A stretch of 64,000 bases of DNA from Sedimentibacter sp. SX930 (GTDB taxonomy: Bacteria > Bacillota > Bacilli > Lactobacillales > Aerococcaceae): assembly GCA_002155105.1 (NCBI GenBank), contig MUZD01000008.1, forward strand, positions 1 through 64,000, read 5' to 3'. Below the pieces are notes generated by a model that saw only the letters and a program-made list of their open reading frames with translations, ran no database searches and had not been told where the DNA came from. Each line of letters starts with the position of its first letter. The stretch's first letter is position 1. Position numbers and translations under genes: made by a program. This document shows, one piece after another, positions 21,024 through 29,280 of this stretch.

Positions 21024-21644
21024 TCAATTATCATACTCATAAAGTGCATTCTGTTCGATGACCGCTATCAATTTGGCGGCATAATCCGGATCGGTCGCAT
21101 AACCGCAATCTTGGAGAGCTTGGGCCGCTTCTTGATAAGTGGTTGCCTGCAGAACCGGAGCGTATTGATTCGGATCCCAAGTGGTACCGTTCACGAACAA
21201 CAGTGCATGGTCATGGACCGATTCTGCCCAGTTGCCGTAGACCCTGAAGTTTGCTTGGATGGTGACCCACTGGCCGTTGTAGTATTCATTGGTAGTCAAG
21301 AGGACCGTATTCCCCGGGTCATCACCCTTCATGCCGTACAGATTATTGTAGACAGCGGAAAGTTCGCTCTCTCCCCAATCCGATTCAAGGATCGCTTGTG
21401 CGATGCTGATGCTGGCATGGACGCCGTAAGTCGCTTGCATCTGTTGCGCTGCAGGGGCGATATTGCCGATGAAGTCAGTTCCCTGATTATTGCCATACTC
21501 CGGGATATCCGGAATGATTGGAGAAAAATCGCCGATCAGCGACAGACTTGCCATAAAACTGATCAATAAGAAAAATAAAATCTTGACGGCCTTAGCGGAT
21601 GCTGATTGCGGTTGTTTTCGAGTCCGCTTTCTCTTTCGTGCCAT
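21024..21644 (-). CDS. Peptidoglycan N-acetylglucosaminidase (GH73, LytG/FlgJ-like)
   Basis: 206 residues. A Lys/Arg-rich start and one hydrophobic helix (about 20-42) form an uncleaved or cleaved export signal. The GH73 domain (about 60-200) has AQAILESDWGESELS with the catalytic Glu, YNNLYGMKG and the WAESVHDHALLF and YATDPDYAAKLIAVIE blocks of glucosaminidases that cut cell wall glycan. No LysM or other wall-binding repeats follow, so it is a single-domain exported hydrolase. Start ATG has GGAGGAACAT upstream. It lies 37 bp downstream of the VanY-like gene on the same strand, so the two wall enzymes probably share a transcript. Confidence 0.9.
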   Translation of the reverse strand: MARKRKRTRKQPQSASAKAVKILFFLLISFMASLSLIGDFSPIIPDIPEYGNNQGTDFIGNIAPAAQQMQATYGVHASISIAQAILESDWGESELSAVYNNLYGMKGDDPGNTVLLTTNEYYNGQWVTIQANFRVYGNWAESVHDHALLFVNGTTWDPNQYAPVLQATTYQEAAQALQDCGYATDPDYAAKLIAVIEQNALYEYDN

Positions 21645-21681
21645 ATGTTCCTCCGTCTGTTTGGTTGTGCTATTTTACCTG

Positions 21682-22533
21682 CTATTGTTCACTGTTCCCA
21701 ATCGTTTCATTTTGCTTCAGGATTGCTACGTATTCTTCCAAAGTCAGGTTGTTTTCGGTCATGTAAACAGCGTTCTCTATACCCACATACCGAAAATGCC
21801 AGGGTTCAAAATTGATGCCGGTGATGGCTTCCTTCGCTTTTGGATAGCGCAAGACAAAACCGAATTTGGGTGCATTTTCTTTCAGCCAAAGCCCCTCAGG
21901 ATAATTCTCCAGATCCGGGAATAAGCCTGAATTGCCTTCTTGGTTGGCTAACACTGTCGCTGTGATATCCACGGCGAGTCCGGTTGTGTGTTCACTGGCA
22001 TTAGGCAAAGCGATATATTCTTCTGTTTTCGCGCGTGCCTCTGCTTCAGACAAACCTGCAGCCAGATAATTCTGATAGTTGACGTCATAGTTTGCCTGCT
22101 GTTGCTCGATGGAGCGGTAACCTGAAATCATCGTGAAATCCATTCCGGCAGCTTTCCCTGCTTCCAGCAGTTGTAAATAAGGTTCCTGTATCCTGCTGTC
22201 GATCGGATAGCCGCTCTCGGTCAGGTAGATCTCCATTGCGATTTCTTCAGCAAGCTGATTTTCCCTGTTCACCAATACCAGATTCCAGTCAGTTGAGGAA
22301 GCTGCAGGTGTCACGATCACTTTGGACCCGGCTTCGTCAACTGAAGCTTGGGAAGAGGATTGCGCTTCTTCTGAATGATTGCTTGTTGTCGAATCCTGCT
22401 GACTGTTTGACGGTTCATCGTCATCGGTCGTGCATCCTGTGAAAAAGAGCATCGCCAGCAAGAGACCCGCAAGGAAACGCAGTCTTTGTGCGTACCTCTC
22501 AGGTGTATGGGAATATTTTTTTTTCGTTTCCAT
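21682..22533 (-). CDS. VanY-type D-alanyl-D-alanine carboxypeptidase, lipoprotein
   Basis: 283 residues. Lipobox FTGC (Cys about 34) after a hydrophobic stretch marks a lipoprotein; a Ser/Gln/Asp-rich linker (about 38-75) follows. The peptidase M15B domain has ISGYRSIEQQQ (about 150), the zinc site SEHTTGLAVDI (His and Asp, about 190-197) and EPWHFRYVG (Glu and His, about 247-252). It trims the terminal D-Ala from peptidoglycan stem peptides; there are no vanHAX genes, so this is ordinary wall maturation rather than vancomycin resistance. Good AGAGGGCAG ribosome site. Upstream of and probably co-transcribed with the glucosaminidase. Confidence 0.9.
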   Translation of the reverse strand: METKKKYSHTPERYAQRLRFLAGLLLAMLFFTGCTTDDDEPSNSQQDSTTSNHSEEAQSSSQASVDEAGSKVIVTPAASSTDWNLVLVNRENQLAEEIAMEIYLTESGYPIDSRIQEPYLQLLEAGKAAGMDFTMISGYRSIEQQQANYDVNYQNYLAAGLSEAEARAKTEEYIALPNASEHTTGLAVDITATVLANQEGNSGLFPDLENYPEGLWLKENAPKFGFVLRYPKAKEAITGINFEPWHFRYVGIENAVYMTENNLTLEEYVAILKQNETIGNSEQ

Positions 22534-22635
22534 CTTCTGCCCTCTTCTGGTCTGTAATTATTTGCTATGCCTATTTTAGCACAACTGGCCCTCAAACCAC
22601 ACCCAAAAAGTAAGCCTTAACCCTGAAACACACGA

Positions 22636-22663
22636 AAAGCCAAGATAGTATCATCTCGGCTTT
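22636..22663 (-). terminator. Short intrinsic terminator after the orphan HTH-like gene
   Basis: AAAGCCAAGAT pairs with ATCTCGGCTTT with a mismatch, loop 6 nt. It starts 16 bp past the stop codon. U-tract on the minus side is short, so strength is uncertain. Confidence 0.5.
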
Positions 22664-22678
22664 CCGGTTTATATTCTA

Positions 22679-23215
22679 TTATTCAGTAATATTTGTGATG
22701 GTATCAGGCGTATTCTCATTGAACCATTCAAGCAGATTGATTTTTTCCGAATCGATCTGATGACGGATGATGCTAGGCAAGCGCAGATCGATGATATCTT
22801 TGTAACTCCAGAAATCATAATTGCACTCAAGCCGTAGTGTGGTGATTGCCGGTTTATGGATTTCTGAATCATGGACTGTCTCTTCGGTGGTGTACCATTT
22901 GAAATCGGCCAAATCCGTCGCTATCCATTTTTTGGCGACTTGATATTTCAGGAAATGATATTCTCTTACAGGGTTCTCTGCCACTTCGGGAAGAATTTCG
23001 GCATTGCGGCAAACTTTCTGGACAAGCATCCATTCATAATCGGTAAACAGTTTAGAAATGATCTGCATGTTCTCTGGTTTTAAACCATGCTCTCCTTTTT
23101 TCCAGCGATCCCAGCTCTGCGGCGAGATCCCTAGTTGATTGGCATAAAAAGCTTTTTCACTGACATATTGCTCTTTGATCGTAAACAAGACAATTGTTAT
23201 AAGTGCATTATTCAT
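22679..23215 (-). CDS. Uncharacterised protein with N-terminal HTH-like segment
   Basis: 178 residues, not recognised. Residues about 17-60 (EKAFYANQLGISPQSWDRWKKGEHGLKP) read like a Cro/C1-type helix-turn-helix in which SPQSWDRWKKG would be the recognition helix region. The C-terminal 110 residues are rich in aromatic and charged residues with no known motif and no membrane helix. A good GGAGG ribosome site precedes the ATG. The gene stands alone between the acuB terminator and the wall-enzyme pair. DNA-binding regulator is the best guess but unproven. Confidence 0.65.
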   Translation of the reverse strand: MNNALITIVLFTIKEQYVSEKAFYANQLGISPQSWDRWKKGEHGLKPENMQIISKLFTDYEWMLVQKVCRNAEILPEVAENPVREYHFLKYQVAKKWIATDLADFKWYTTEETVHDSEIHKPAITTLRLECNYDFWSYKDIIDLRLPSIIRHQIDSEKINLLEWFNENTPDTITNITE

Positions 23216-23283
23216 TTATGTAACCTCCAATCTATCATGTTCTTATTATACACTTATTACGTGATAAAAGAAATAATTTGCTT

Positions 23284-23323
23284 AAAAAAAACCGCCCACT
23301 CCGTTTTGTTGGAGTGAGCGGCT
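23284..23323 (-). terminator. Intrinsic terminator downstream of acuB and structured element B
   Basis: Minus-strand GCCGCTCACTCC pairs with GGAGTGGGCGGT around an 8-nt loop, then eight U. Ends the liv-acuB transcript after structured element B. Confidence 0.85.
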
Positions 23324-23383
23324 TGCTTATTTGTATGATGTTTCTTGGTGAACGGGATTATTTGGATCCTTTTAGAACGGTTC

Positions 23384-23488
23384 TGAATCCTAGAGTTCTC
23401 CGCCTAACGCTGTTCATGCCCACTCAGCCAAACCCAGGCTGCGCAGTCCTGAACCTCGTTAGTGCTCAAACTCTGAGCTCAGGATTCA
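23384..23488 (-). ncRNA. Structured element B in the acuB 3' UTR
   Basis: 105 nt, 7 bp past the acuB stop. Minus strand: outer stem TGAATCCT/AGGATTCA, then AGAGTT/AACTCT, CTAACG/CGTTAG, GTTCA/TGAAC and CAGCC/GGCTG. Element A shares the core blocks GAGCACTAACGA, TTTGGCTG, TGGGC and AGCGTTAGGCGGA. Outer stem TTGC/GCAA in A versus TCCT/AGGA in B, and inner stem ATTTA/TAAAT versus GTTCA/TGAAC, are compensatory changes that keep pairing. A strong terminator lies 60 nt further. Confidence 0.7.
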
Positions 23489-23495
23489 TCACACA

Positions 23496-24149
23496 CTATA
23501 CTCGTTCTGGTTTGTAGATGATTGATCCGATTTCGTAGCCGTGTTCTTCGAGTCTGGCACGGATGCCGTCGATGTCTTTGCTTTCCAACTGGATGACGAC
23601 CTGGACATAGCCCATTTTGCGGTAAGTCGCGATCTGTTGGATGTTGATGTTCTCATCGGAGAAGATATCCGTCAGGTCTTCAAGAACGCCTTTTTTGTCT
23701 TCATGGATATTTACGACAACGCGGACGCCCGGTGTGTAGTAGCCCAGCACATCGATGAAGGCAGAGAAGATATCCTTTTCGGTGATGATGCCGATCAGGC
23801 GGTTGCCTGCCTCGACGACCGGCAATACGCTGATGCCATTCTCACGCATCATTACTGCAGCTTCTTCCAAAAGAGCTTCCTTGTTGATTGTCACGACGCG
23901 TTTTTCCATGATGTCGGCCACTGTTGTTTTATTCAACAGATAGTTGACTTCATGCATATCCAGGCTGGTCATGCTGGAAGGCGTATTGCGTTCGATGATG
24001 CCCTCCGTGATCAGGCCCACGATGGTCTCGCCTTGCACGACCGGCAGACGGTGAATCTTGTGCTCCTTCATCAAATCCAAAGCTTCGATGATTTTTGTTG
24101 AAGGTTGAATCGTTACTAAATCCGTTGACATATAGCTCTGTACATCCAT
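23496..24149 (-). CDS. acuB: AcuB-like protein: two CBS domains plus ACT domain
   Basis: 217 residues. Two CBS motifs (about 1-60 and 75-130: IEALDLMKEHKIHRLPVVQGETIVGLITE and AVMMRENGISVLPVVEAGNRLIGIITEKDIF) form a Bateman module that usually binds adenine nucleotides. An ACT-like domain (about 138-210, PGVRVVVNIHEDKKGVLEDLTDIFSDENINIQQI) follows; such domains often bind amino acids. The start lies 3 bp after the livF stop, so it is the last gene of the branched-chain amino acid transport operon. By position it could sense energy or amino acid state for transport, which is inference. The acuB name is by architecture only; the acetoin role of B. subtilis AcuB is not implied. Confidence 0.85.
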   Translation of the reverse strand: MDVQSYMSTDLVTIQPSTKIIEALDLMKEHKIHRLPVVQGETIVGLITEGIIERNTPSSMTSLDMHEVNYLLNKTTVADIMEKRVVTINKEALLEEAAVMMRENGISVLPVVEAGNRLIGIITEKDIFSAFIDVLGYYTPGVRVVVNIHEDKKGVLEDLTDIFSDENINIQQIATYRKMGYVQVVIQLESKDIDGIRARLEEHGYEIGSIIYKPERV

Positions 24150-24152
24150 TGT

Positions 24153-24857
24153 TTAGCCTCCTAAGTAAGCTTTCTGAACTTCGTCACTTGCTAATAATTC
24201 TTCCCCGGTTCCGGTCAATACGATATTTCCCGTCTCCAATACATAACCTCGATTCGCGATTTTAAGCGCAACGTTGGCATTTTGTTCGATCAGCAGGATC
24301 GTCGTGCCTTGCTTTTGGATATCTTGGATGATATGGAAGATTTCCTTGATGAAGATTGGCGCCAGCCCCATCGAAGGCTCATCCAGAAGCAACAGCTTCG
24401 GCTTCGTCATCAAAGCACGGCCCATCGCCAACATCTGTTGTTCTCCGCCCGACAAAGTGGCTGCATCCTGATTTTTTCTTTCGCGCAGAATCGGGAAACG
24501 TTCGAATACCGCCTCCAGATCACCTGCAAAGTTCTGCTTGTCTTTGCGGGTGAAGCTTCCCAAATCAAGGTTTTCCTGTACGGTCAAACCTTTGAATACA
24601 TGGCGACCTTCCGGAACTTGGGCGATCCCTTGTTCAACGATTTTTCTGGTCGCCACATTATGGATAGGTTTCCCCAAATATTCGATTTCGCCTGAAGATG
24701 GTTTTACCAACCCGGAAATCGTACGCAAAATGGTGGACTTCCCAGCTCCGTTGGCTCCGATCAAAGTCACGATTTCGCCTTCATTCACTTCAAAGCTGAT
24801 ATCTTTGATGGCTTGGATCATGCCATAATGCACAGATAGATTTTTTACTTTCAGCAC
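24153..24857 (-). CDS. livF: Branched-chain amino acid ABC transporter, ATPase LivF
   Basis: 234 residues, LivF size. Walker A GANGAGKST (about 35-43), the LivF-type VPEGRHVFKGLTVQENLDLGSF, signature LSGGEQQMLAMGRAL (about 135-149) and Walker B LLLLDEPSMGLAP. With LivG it powers import of leucine, isoleucine and valine through LivHM. One bp separates its start from the livG stop, and 3 bp its stop from acuB. Confidence 0.95.
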   Translation of the reverse strand: MLKVKNLSVHYGMIQAIKDISFEVNEGEIVTLIGANGAGKSTILRTISGLVKPSSGEIEYLGKPIHNVATRKIVEQGIAQVPEGRHVFKGLTVQENLDLGSFTRKDKQNFAGDLEAVFERFPILRERKNQDAATLSGGEQQMLAMGRALMTKPKLLLLDEPSMGLAPIFIKEIFHIIQDIQKQGTTILLIEQNANVALKIANRGYVLETGNIVLTGTGEELLASDEVQKAYLGG

Positions 24858-24858
24858 G

Positions 24859-25632
24859 TTAGTCGCCTCCTAGATAAGCCTTGATTACGGCTGGATTTTT
24901 TTGGATTTCTTCCGGTGTTCCTTTGGCAAGCAGACGGCCGTATTCCAGCACATAGATTCTTTCGCACACATTCATGACCAAGGACATATCATGTTCGATC
25001 AGTACGACAGTGATTTTGAAATCTTTCTGTATTTTGCGGATCAAAGCAGTCAATTCCGCAGTTTCTTGCGGATTCATGCCGGCTGCCGGTTCGTCCAGAA
25101 AGAGGATTTTCGGATTCGTCGCCAAGGCGCGGACGATTTCCAAACGACGTTGTTCACCGTAAGGAAGGTTTTTCGCCAATATCTCGTATTTCTTTTCCAA
25201 TTCGAAAATGGCCAACAGTTCCAAAGCTTTTTCACGCATTTCGGCTTCCTTGCGGTAATAAGTCGGCGTGCGCAGCAAGCTGTGGAAAGTATTTTCACCC
25301 ATGGTGCTGTGCATCGCGATCAGCACATTGTCGAGAACCGTCAGTTCCTTGAAGAGACGGATATTCTGGAATGTACGCGCCAAGCCGAGGTCCGTAATTT
25401 TGTAAGGCGCTTTGCCGTTCAACAATACTTTTTTGTTGTCGATCTCCAATTCGATTGTGCCTTCTGTCGGAACGTAAACACCCGTCAGCAGGTTGAAGAA
25501 GGTCGTTTTACCAGCTCCGTTAGGACCGATCAGACCGACCAATTCATTTTCTTCGATCGCAAAATCGACATTCGATACAGCGGCCAGACCGCCGAAGTTT
25601 TTGGTCAATTCTTTTACTTCTAATAGGCTCAT
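24859..25632 (-). CDS. livG: Branched-chain amino acid ABC transporter, ATPase LivG
   Basis: 257 residues. Walker A GPNGAGKTTFFNLLTG (about 36-51), LivG-specific TFQNIRLFKELTVLDNVLIAMH, signature LPYGEQRRLEIVRAL (GEQ instead of GGQ, usual for LivG) and Walker B ILFLDEPAAGMNP with the LivG-typical NPQET. Its start overlaps the livM stop by one base (TAATG), indicating translational coupling. Confidence 0.95.
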   Translation of the reverse strand: MSLLEVKELTKNFGGLAAVSNVDFAIEENELVGLIGPNGAGKTTFFNLLTGVYVPTEGTIELEIDNKKVLLNGKAPYKITDLGLARTFQNIRLFKELTVLDNVLIAMHSTMGENTFHSLLRTPTYYRKEAEMREKALELLAIFELEKKYEILAKNLPYGEQRRLEIVRALATNPKILFLDEPAAGMNPQETAELTALIRKIQKDFKITVVLIEHDMSLVMNVCERIYVLEYGRLLAKGTPEEIQKNPAVIKAYLGGD

Positions 25633-26627
25633 TATTGGACCTCCTTCTTAGCAGAGTCTTTTTTCGCAAAGCGCTTCAACAAAGCGGACATCGTGAATTC
25701 GCGGTTACCCAATAATCCGCCTGGACGGAATACCATGATGGCGATGATGGCAAGCGCGTAAAAAATCATCCGCAGCTCACCGAACGATTGCAGATACGTG
25801 TTCAGGACACCCAACACAACGGCTGCGACGACTGTGCCGGTTACACTGCCGATACCGCCGAACACAACAATGATCAGCACGTCGATCGATTTTTGGAAAG
25901 TGAAATCACCCGGAGTGATTACGCTGAAATAAGTGCCGTACATGGAGCCGGCAATGCTGGCAGTCGCTGCACCAATCATGAAGGCGATGACTTTGTAAGT
26001 CGTTGCGTTGACCCCCATCGACTCGGCAGCGATCTCATCCTCGCGGATGGCGATGGTCGCACGGCCAGGGCTGCTGTTGATGTAGTTGACTGTAAGGATG
26101 GTCGTTACGACCAATATCACGAACAAGACCATGATGAAACCAGTATTCGATTCGAAAGGGAACGAAATGCCGCTGATTCCGCGCGCGCCATTGGTAAGTT
26201 CACCCATGTTCAAAATCAGGATACGGATGATTTCCGCTACACCCAATGTCGCAATCGCCAAGTAGTCACCTTTCAGACGGAGCGTCGGTATTCCGACGAT
26301 CAAAGCCACGATGATGGAGATGATCATGCCCACAACCAATCCGACAAAGAAACCGGCCAAGCCTTCCATCCTATCGCCGATGATGGCGCCACTGTAGGCA
26401 CCGATTGCCATAAACCCGGCATGTCCCAGAGAGAACTGTCCGGAAAATCCGATTACCAGATTCAGTCCGATCGCCAGGATGATGTTTATCAAGATTGTCA
26501 CTAAAGTAATCTGGTAGAAGGGAGAAATCATATTTGTGCTGACGCCGACGAACAGTACAACAGCCATCACAGCGATAAGAATGAGCCAACCTAGATTTGT
26601 TTTATTGAATTGTTTCATTTTTATCAC
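25632..26627 (-). CDS. livM: Branched-chain amino acid ABC transporter, permease LivM
   Basis: 331 residues with about 9 membrane helices, e.g. LILIAVMAVVLFVGVS, ITLVTILINIILAIGLNLVIGFSGQFSLGHAGFMAIGAY (the LivM family block), and a cytoplasmic EAA-like loop REDEIAAESMGVN (about 195-208) that contacts the ATPases. The C-terminal tail is basic. It follows livH directly: the stop of livH at 26628 abuts the start. Confidence 0.95.
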   Translation of the reverse strand: MIKMKQFNKTNLGWLILIAVMAVVLFVGVSTNMISPFYQITLVTILINIILAIGLNLVIGFSGQFSLGHAGFMAIGAYSGAIIGDRMEGLAGFFVGLVVGMIISIIVALIVGIPTLRLKGDYLAIATLGVAEIIRILILNMGELTNGARGISGISFPFESNTGFIMVLFVILVVTTILTVNYINSSPGRATIAIREDEIAAESMGVNATTYKVIAFMIGAATASIAGSMYGTYFSVITPGDFTFQKSIDVLIIVVFGGIGSVTGTVVAAVVLGVLNTYLQSFGELRMIFYALAIIAIMVFRPGGLLGNREFTMSALLKRFAKKDSAKKEVQ

Positions 26628-27506
26628 CTACACTTTCTCTTTTGTATTTTTTCCGAAGATTCCGGAAGGTTTAACGATCAGAATGATGATCAGGATCAGG
26701 TACACAACTGCATCTTTGAACATCGATCCGCCATAAGCGCTGACCAAAGTCTCGATGATCCCGATGACGTAACCACCGACCATGGCCCCAGGGATGATGC
26801 CGATGCCGCCGAATACTGCCGCAACGAAAGCTTTCAGCCCCGGTGTCACACCCATCAATGGCGAAATAGAATTATAATAGATACCGACCAATACGCCTGC
26901 CGCTCCGGCTAACGAGGAGCCAAGGACGAACGTAAAGGAAATAACGTTATCCACATTGATCCCCATCAATTGTGCTGCTTCAGGATCGGTACTTACTGCC
27001 CGCATGGCTTTACCCATCTTCGTGTATTTTACGATGACCTGCAAAGCGATCATCAGAATGACCGTCGTCAAGAAAATCAGGATCTGCTGCGAGTTGATGG
27101 TCACCCCGCCGAAAGTCCAATTCCGGACTATCAATGCTGTCGGGAAGGCCTTCACTTCAGGCCCCATTATATAGATCATGACATTTTGCAATAAATAAGA
27201 AACCCCGATGGCTGTAATCAGCGTTGCTACCCTTGTTGCGCCCCGCAACGGTTTGTAGGCGATCTTCTCAATGACCACCCCTAAAATGGCACAAAAAATC
27301 ATTGAAATCAGAATGGCTGGGAAAAGGCCAAGGCCAACGTTTTGGATCAAAGCATATCCAAGGTACGCGCCCACCATATAAATGTCCCCGTGGGCAAAGT
27401 TAATCAATTTGATGACGCCGTATACCATTGTGTACCCTAGCGCAATCAAGGCGTAGATACTTCCCAACGATATACCATTTATCAGCTGTTGAACTAAATT
27501 TTCCAT
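26628..27506 (-). CDS. livH: Branched-chain amino acid ABC transporter, permease LivH
   Basis: 292 residues from the ATG at 27506, which has AGAGGTG at the right spacing; an in-frame ATG 15 codons upstream has no site and would add a hydrophilic leader. About eight membrane helices; opening LVQQLINGISLGSIYALIALGYTMVYGVIKLINFAHGDIYM is the LivH family signature. The loop VSTDPEAAQLMGIN is the EAA-like ATPase contact. Separated from livJ by a hairpin-containing 224-bp gap. Confidence 0.94.
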   Translation of the reverse strand: MENLVQQLINGISLGSIYALIALGYTMVYGVIKLINFAHGDIYMVGAYLGYALIQNVGLGLFPAILISMIFCAILGVVIEKIAYKPLRGATRVATLITAIGVSYLLQNVMIYIMGPEVKAFPTALIVRNWTFGGVTINSQQILIFLTTVILMIALQVIVKYTKMGKAMRAVSTDPEAAQLMGINVDNVISFTFVLGSSLAGAAGVLVGIYYNSISPLMGVTPGLKAFVAAVFGGIGIIPGAMVGGYVIGIIETLVSAYGGSMFKDAVVYLILIIILIVKPSGIFGKNTKEKV

Positions 27507-27632
27507 TTTACACCTCTCTTTTCTTCTGCTGCACAGAAATCTTTCTTTCATTATACTGTATTGTTCGGATATAGTTTACTATTATTCACGCATGATGAGG
27601 GATTAACTTTTGATGAGATAGAACATAAAGAA

Positions 27633-27660
27633 AGGTGCTAAGCAAATTCTGCCAGCACCT
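27633..27660 (-). terminator. Hairpin between livJ and livH (partial terminator/attenuator)
   Basis: AGGTGCT pairs exactly with AGCACCT, loop 14 nt, followed on the minus strand by TTTCTTT. It lies 71 bp past the livJ stop and before livH. Such a leaky hairpin would let the binding protein be made in excess over the membrane parts, a common arrangement; that role is inference. Confidence 0.5.
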
Positions 27661-27730
27661 CATTGTGTTACTTTAGAATCAAACGGTCTATTCAGGTTTC
27701 AATGCCGCAATGTTGTGCGCCAAGCTATTT

Positions 27731-28876
27731 TTATTTAGCTGGTTCCACAACAGAGTTGCCGACTTCTACACCATCTTGTAATTCAATAACGAAAGCCGAT
27801 TTGATAGGGTTGTGGTTCTCGTCAAATGAGAATGTACCCGTTACGCCTTCGAAATCTTCAGTTGCCGCTAAAGCATCTGTGATTGCTTGAGGATCTGTGC
27901 TGTCAGCAGTCGTGATTGCGTCGAATACTAATTGCGCAGCATCGTAAGCCAAAGCTGCGAATGAGTCTGCAGGTTTGCCGTACTCTGCTTCAAAAGCAGC
28001 CAAGAATTCTTGTACTTTAGGGTCTTCACTGTTCGGAGTGAAGTGGCTAGCGTAGAATACATTGTCAACGTTGTCGGCACCTGCCAATTCAACCAATGTT
28101 GAGTTAGCGAAGCCATCCGGTCCAAGGATCGGTTGCATGATTCCCATTTCGCGGGCTTGCTTGATGATCAGTCCGCCTTCTTCATAGTAACCAGGCAAGA
28201 AGATGACATCATAATCCATTTGTGCAATGTTCGTCAGGATTGCTTTGAAGTCGGTATCGCCGGCTGTGAAGTTTTCTTCCGCTACGATTTCTCCTTCAAA
28301 TGTTTCTTTGAATGCATCCGACAAGCCGATTGCGTAGTCAGTGGAGTTATCCACTAAGATGACAGCTTTGGTAGCTTGCAGATCTGTTTGAGCGAATTCA
28401 GCCAAGGCTTTACCTTGGAAAGAATCTTGGAAACATACGCGGAATACGTATTCCAACACGGAATCGCCATCCATTGTTACGCTGTCGCCTGTAGCAGCTG
28501 GAAGGATTGCTGGTACTTTTGCTCTTGTGACTGCTGGAGATTGCGCATTTGCTGCACCAGTTGTAGCAGGCCCTAGGATTGCGACAACATTATCTTCAGT
28601 AGCTAAACGAGTCGCAACCGATGTGGATTCTGAAGGCTCGGATTTATTATCGTAAGATATGTATTCAATCTCTTTGCCCAATAAGCCATCTGCAGCGTTC
28701 TGTTCTGCAACAGCCATTTTGATCCCTTCATCCATCAGCGTACCGTATGCACTCGCACCGCCTGATAATTCGAAGTTACCACCCAATTTGATTGTATCGC
28801 TCTCTTCTGTCGCGCCATTGCCGCATGCTGCAAGTACGAATACAGATGCTAAGCCCATCAATAATTTCTTTTTCAT
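27731..28876 (-). CDS. livJ: Branched-chain amino acid ABC transporter, substrate-binding lipoprotein LivJ/LivK
   Basis: 381 residues. Signal with lipobox LAAC (Cys about 19), then the type I periplasmic-binding fold: IKLGGNFELSGGASAYGTLMDEGIKMAVAEQN, the ligand-loop region ILGPATTGAANAQSPAVTRAKVPAILPAAT and a Leu/Ile/Val-receptor-like GFANSTLVELAG. Captures branched-chain amino acids outside the membrane for LivHMGF. First gene of the operon, with GGGGAGG before the start. A CodY-like box lies 101 bp upstream. Confidence 0.93.
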   Translation of the reverse strand: MKKKLLMGLASVFVLAACGNGATEESDTIKLGGNFELSGGASAYGTLMDEGIKMAVAEQNAADGLLGKEIEYISYDNKSEPSESTSVATRLATEDNVVAILGPATTGAANAQSPAVTRAKVPAILPAATGDSVTMDGDSVLEYVFRVCFQDSFQGKALAEFAQTDLQATKAVILVDNSTDYAIGLSDAFKETFEGEIVAEENFTAGDTDFKAILTNIAQMDYDVIFLPGYYEEGGLIIKQAREMGIMQPILGPDGFANSTLVELAGADNVDNVFYASHFTPNSEDPKVQEFLAAFEAEYGKPADSFAALAYDAAQLVFDAITTADSTDPQAITDALAATEDFEGVTGTFSFDENHNPIKSAFVIELQDGVEVGNSVVEPAK

Positions 28877-28976
28877 CTAAATAATCCTCCCCATCTCACT
28901 ATATGTTAATAATTCGTTGCAAATTCAAAGAAAAGGCCCTCATCCTTCTCCTTAAAATTTAATGTCATTAGTATAG

Positions 28977-28991
28977 AATATTCTGACAATT
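28977..28991 (-). promoter_or_regulatory. CodY-like box upstream of livJ
   Basis: AATATTCTGACAATT matches 13 of 15 positions of the CodY consensus AATTTTCWGAAAATT. CodY represses branched-chain amino acid uptake and synthesis genes in Firmicutes when isoleucine, leucine, valine and GTP are high, so the location upstream of livJ fits well. Confidence 0.6.
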
Positions 28992-29211
28992 TAAGCAACC
29001 CAATTTTGGCCTTTTTTGGCAAAAAGCGAATGTTCTTTTTTTACCCCACCTAAAAAGGGCGCCGTTGCAACAAACACAATAAAAGGGTTGGCCTCGAAAA
29101 GGACATTTTTCGTCCATAAGCAACCACTTTTTTTCTCTTATTTTCTGCAAAGTCACTCTGAACTATACCGCAAATGTGAGTGTACTATTTGCACAATAAT
29201 ATGAAAATGAC

Positions 29212-29239
29212 TTGATAAAAATTCAAAAATGCTTATGAT
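29212..29239 (+). promoter_or_regulatory. Candidate sigma-A promoter for the exporter gene
   Basis: -35 TTGATA (29212-29217) and -10 TATGAT (29234-29239) with 16-bp spacing, 42 bp before the ATG at 29281. Confidence 0.5.
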
Positions 29240-29280
29240 TGAGATATTATTTCATTTCGAGAGGAAGTGCAGTACTTACT

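Larger units (their letters stand above)
28877..29280. other. Divergent 404-bp gap between livJ and the exporter gene
   Basis: Contains the livJ leader with a CodY-like box (28977-28991) and the plus-strand promoter at 29212-29239. The middle (about 29030-29160) has T-runs and G/C stretches but no hairpin I can support and no T-box motif. No gene is seen in it. Confidence 0.6.

Noticed and set aside
21682-22533. Vancomycin resistance gene vanY
   Set aside because: The domain is VanY-like, but no vanHAX/RS genes are near and the protein is a lipoprotein beside a wall hydrolase, so ordinary peptidoglycan maturation is more likely.
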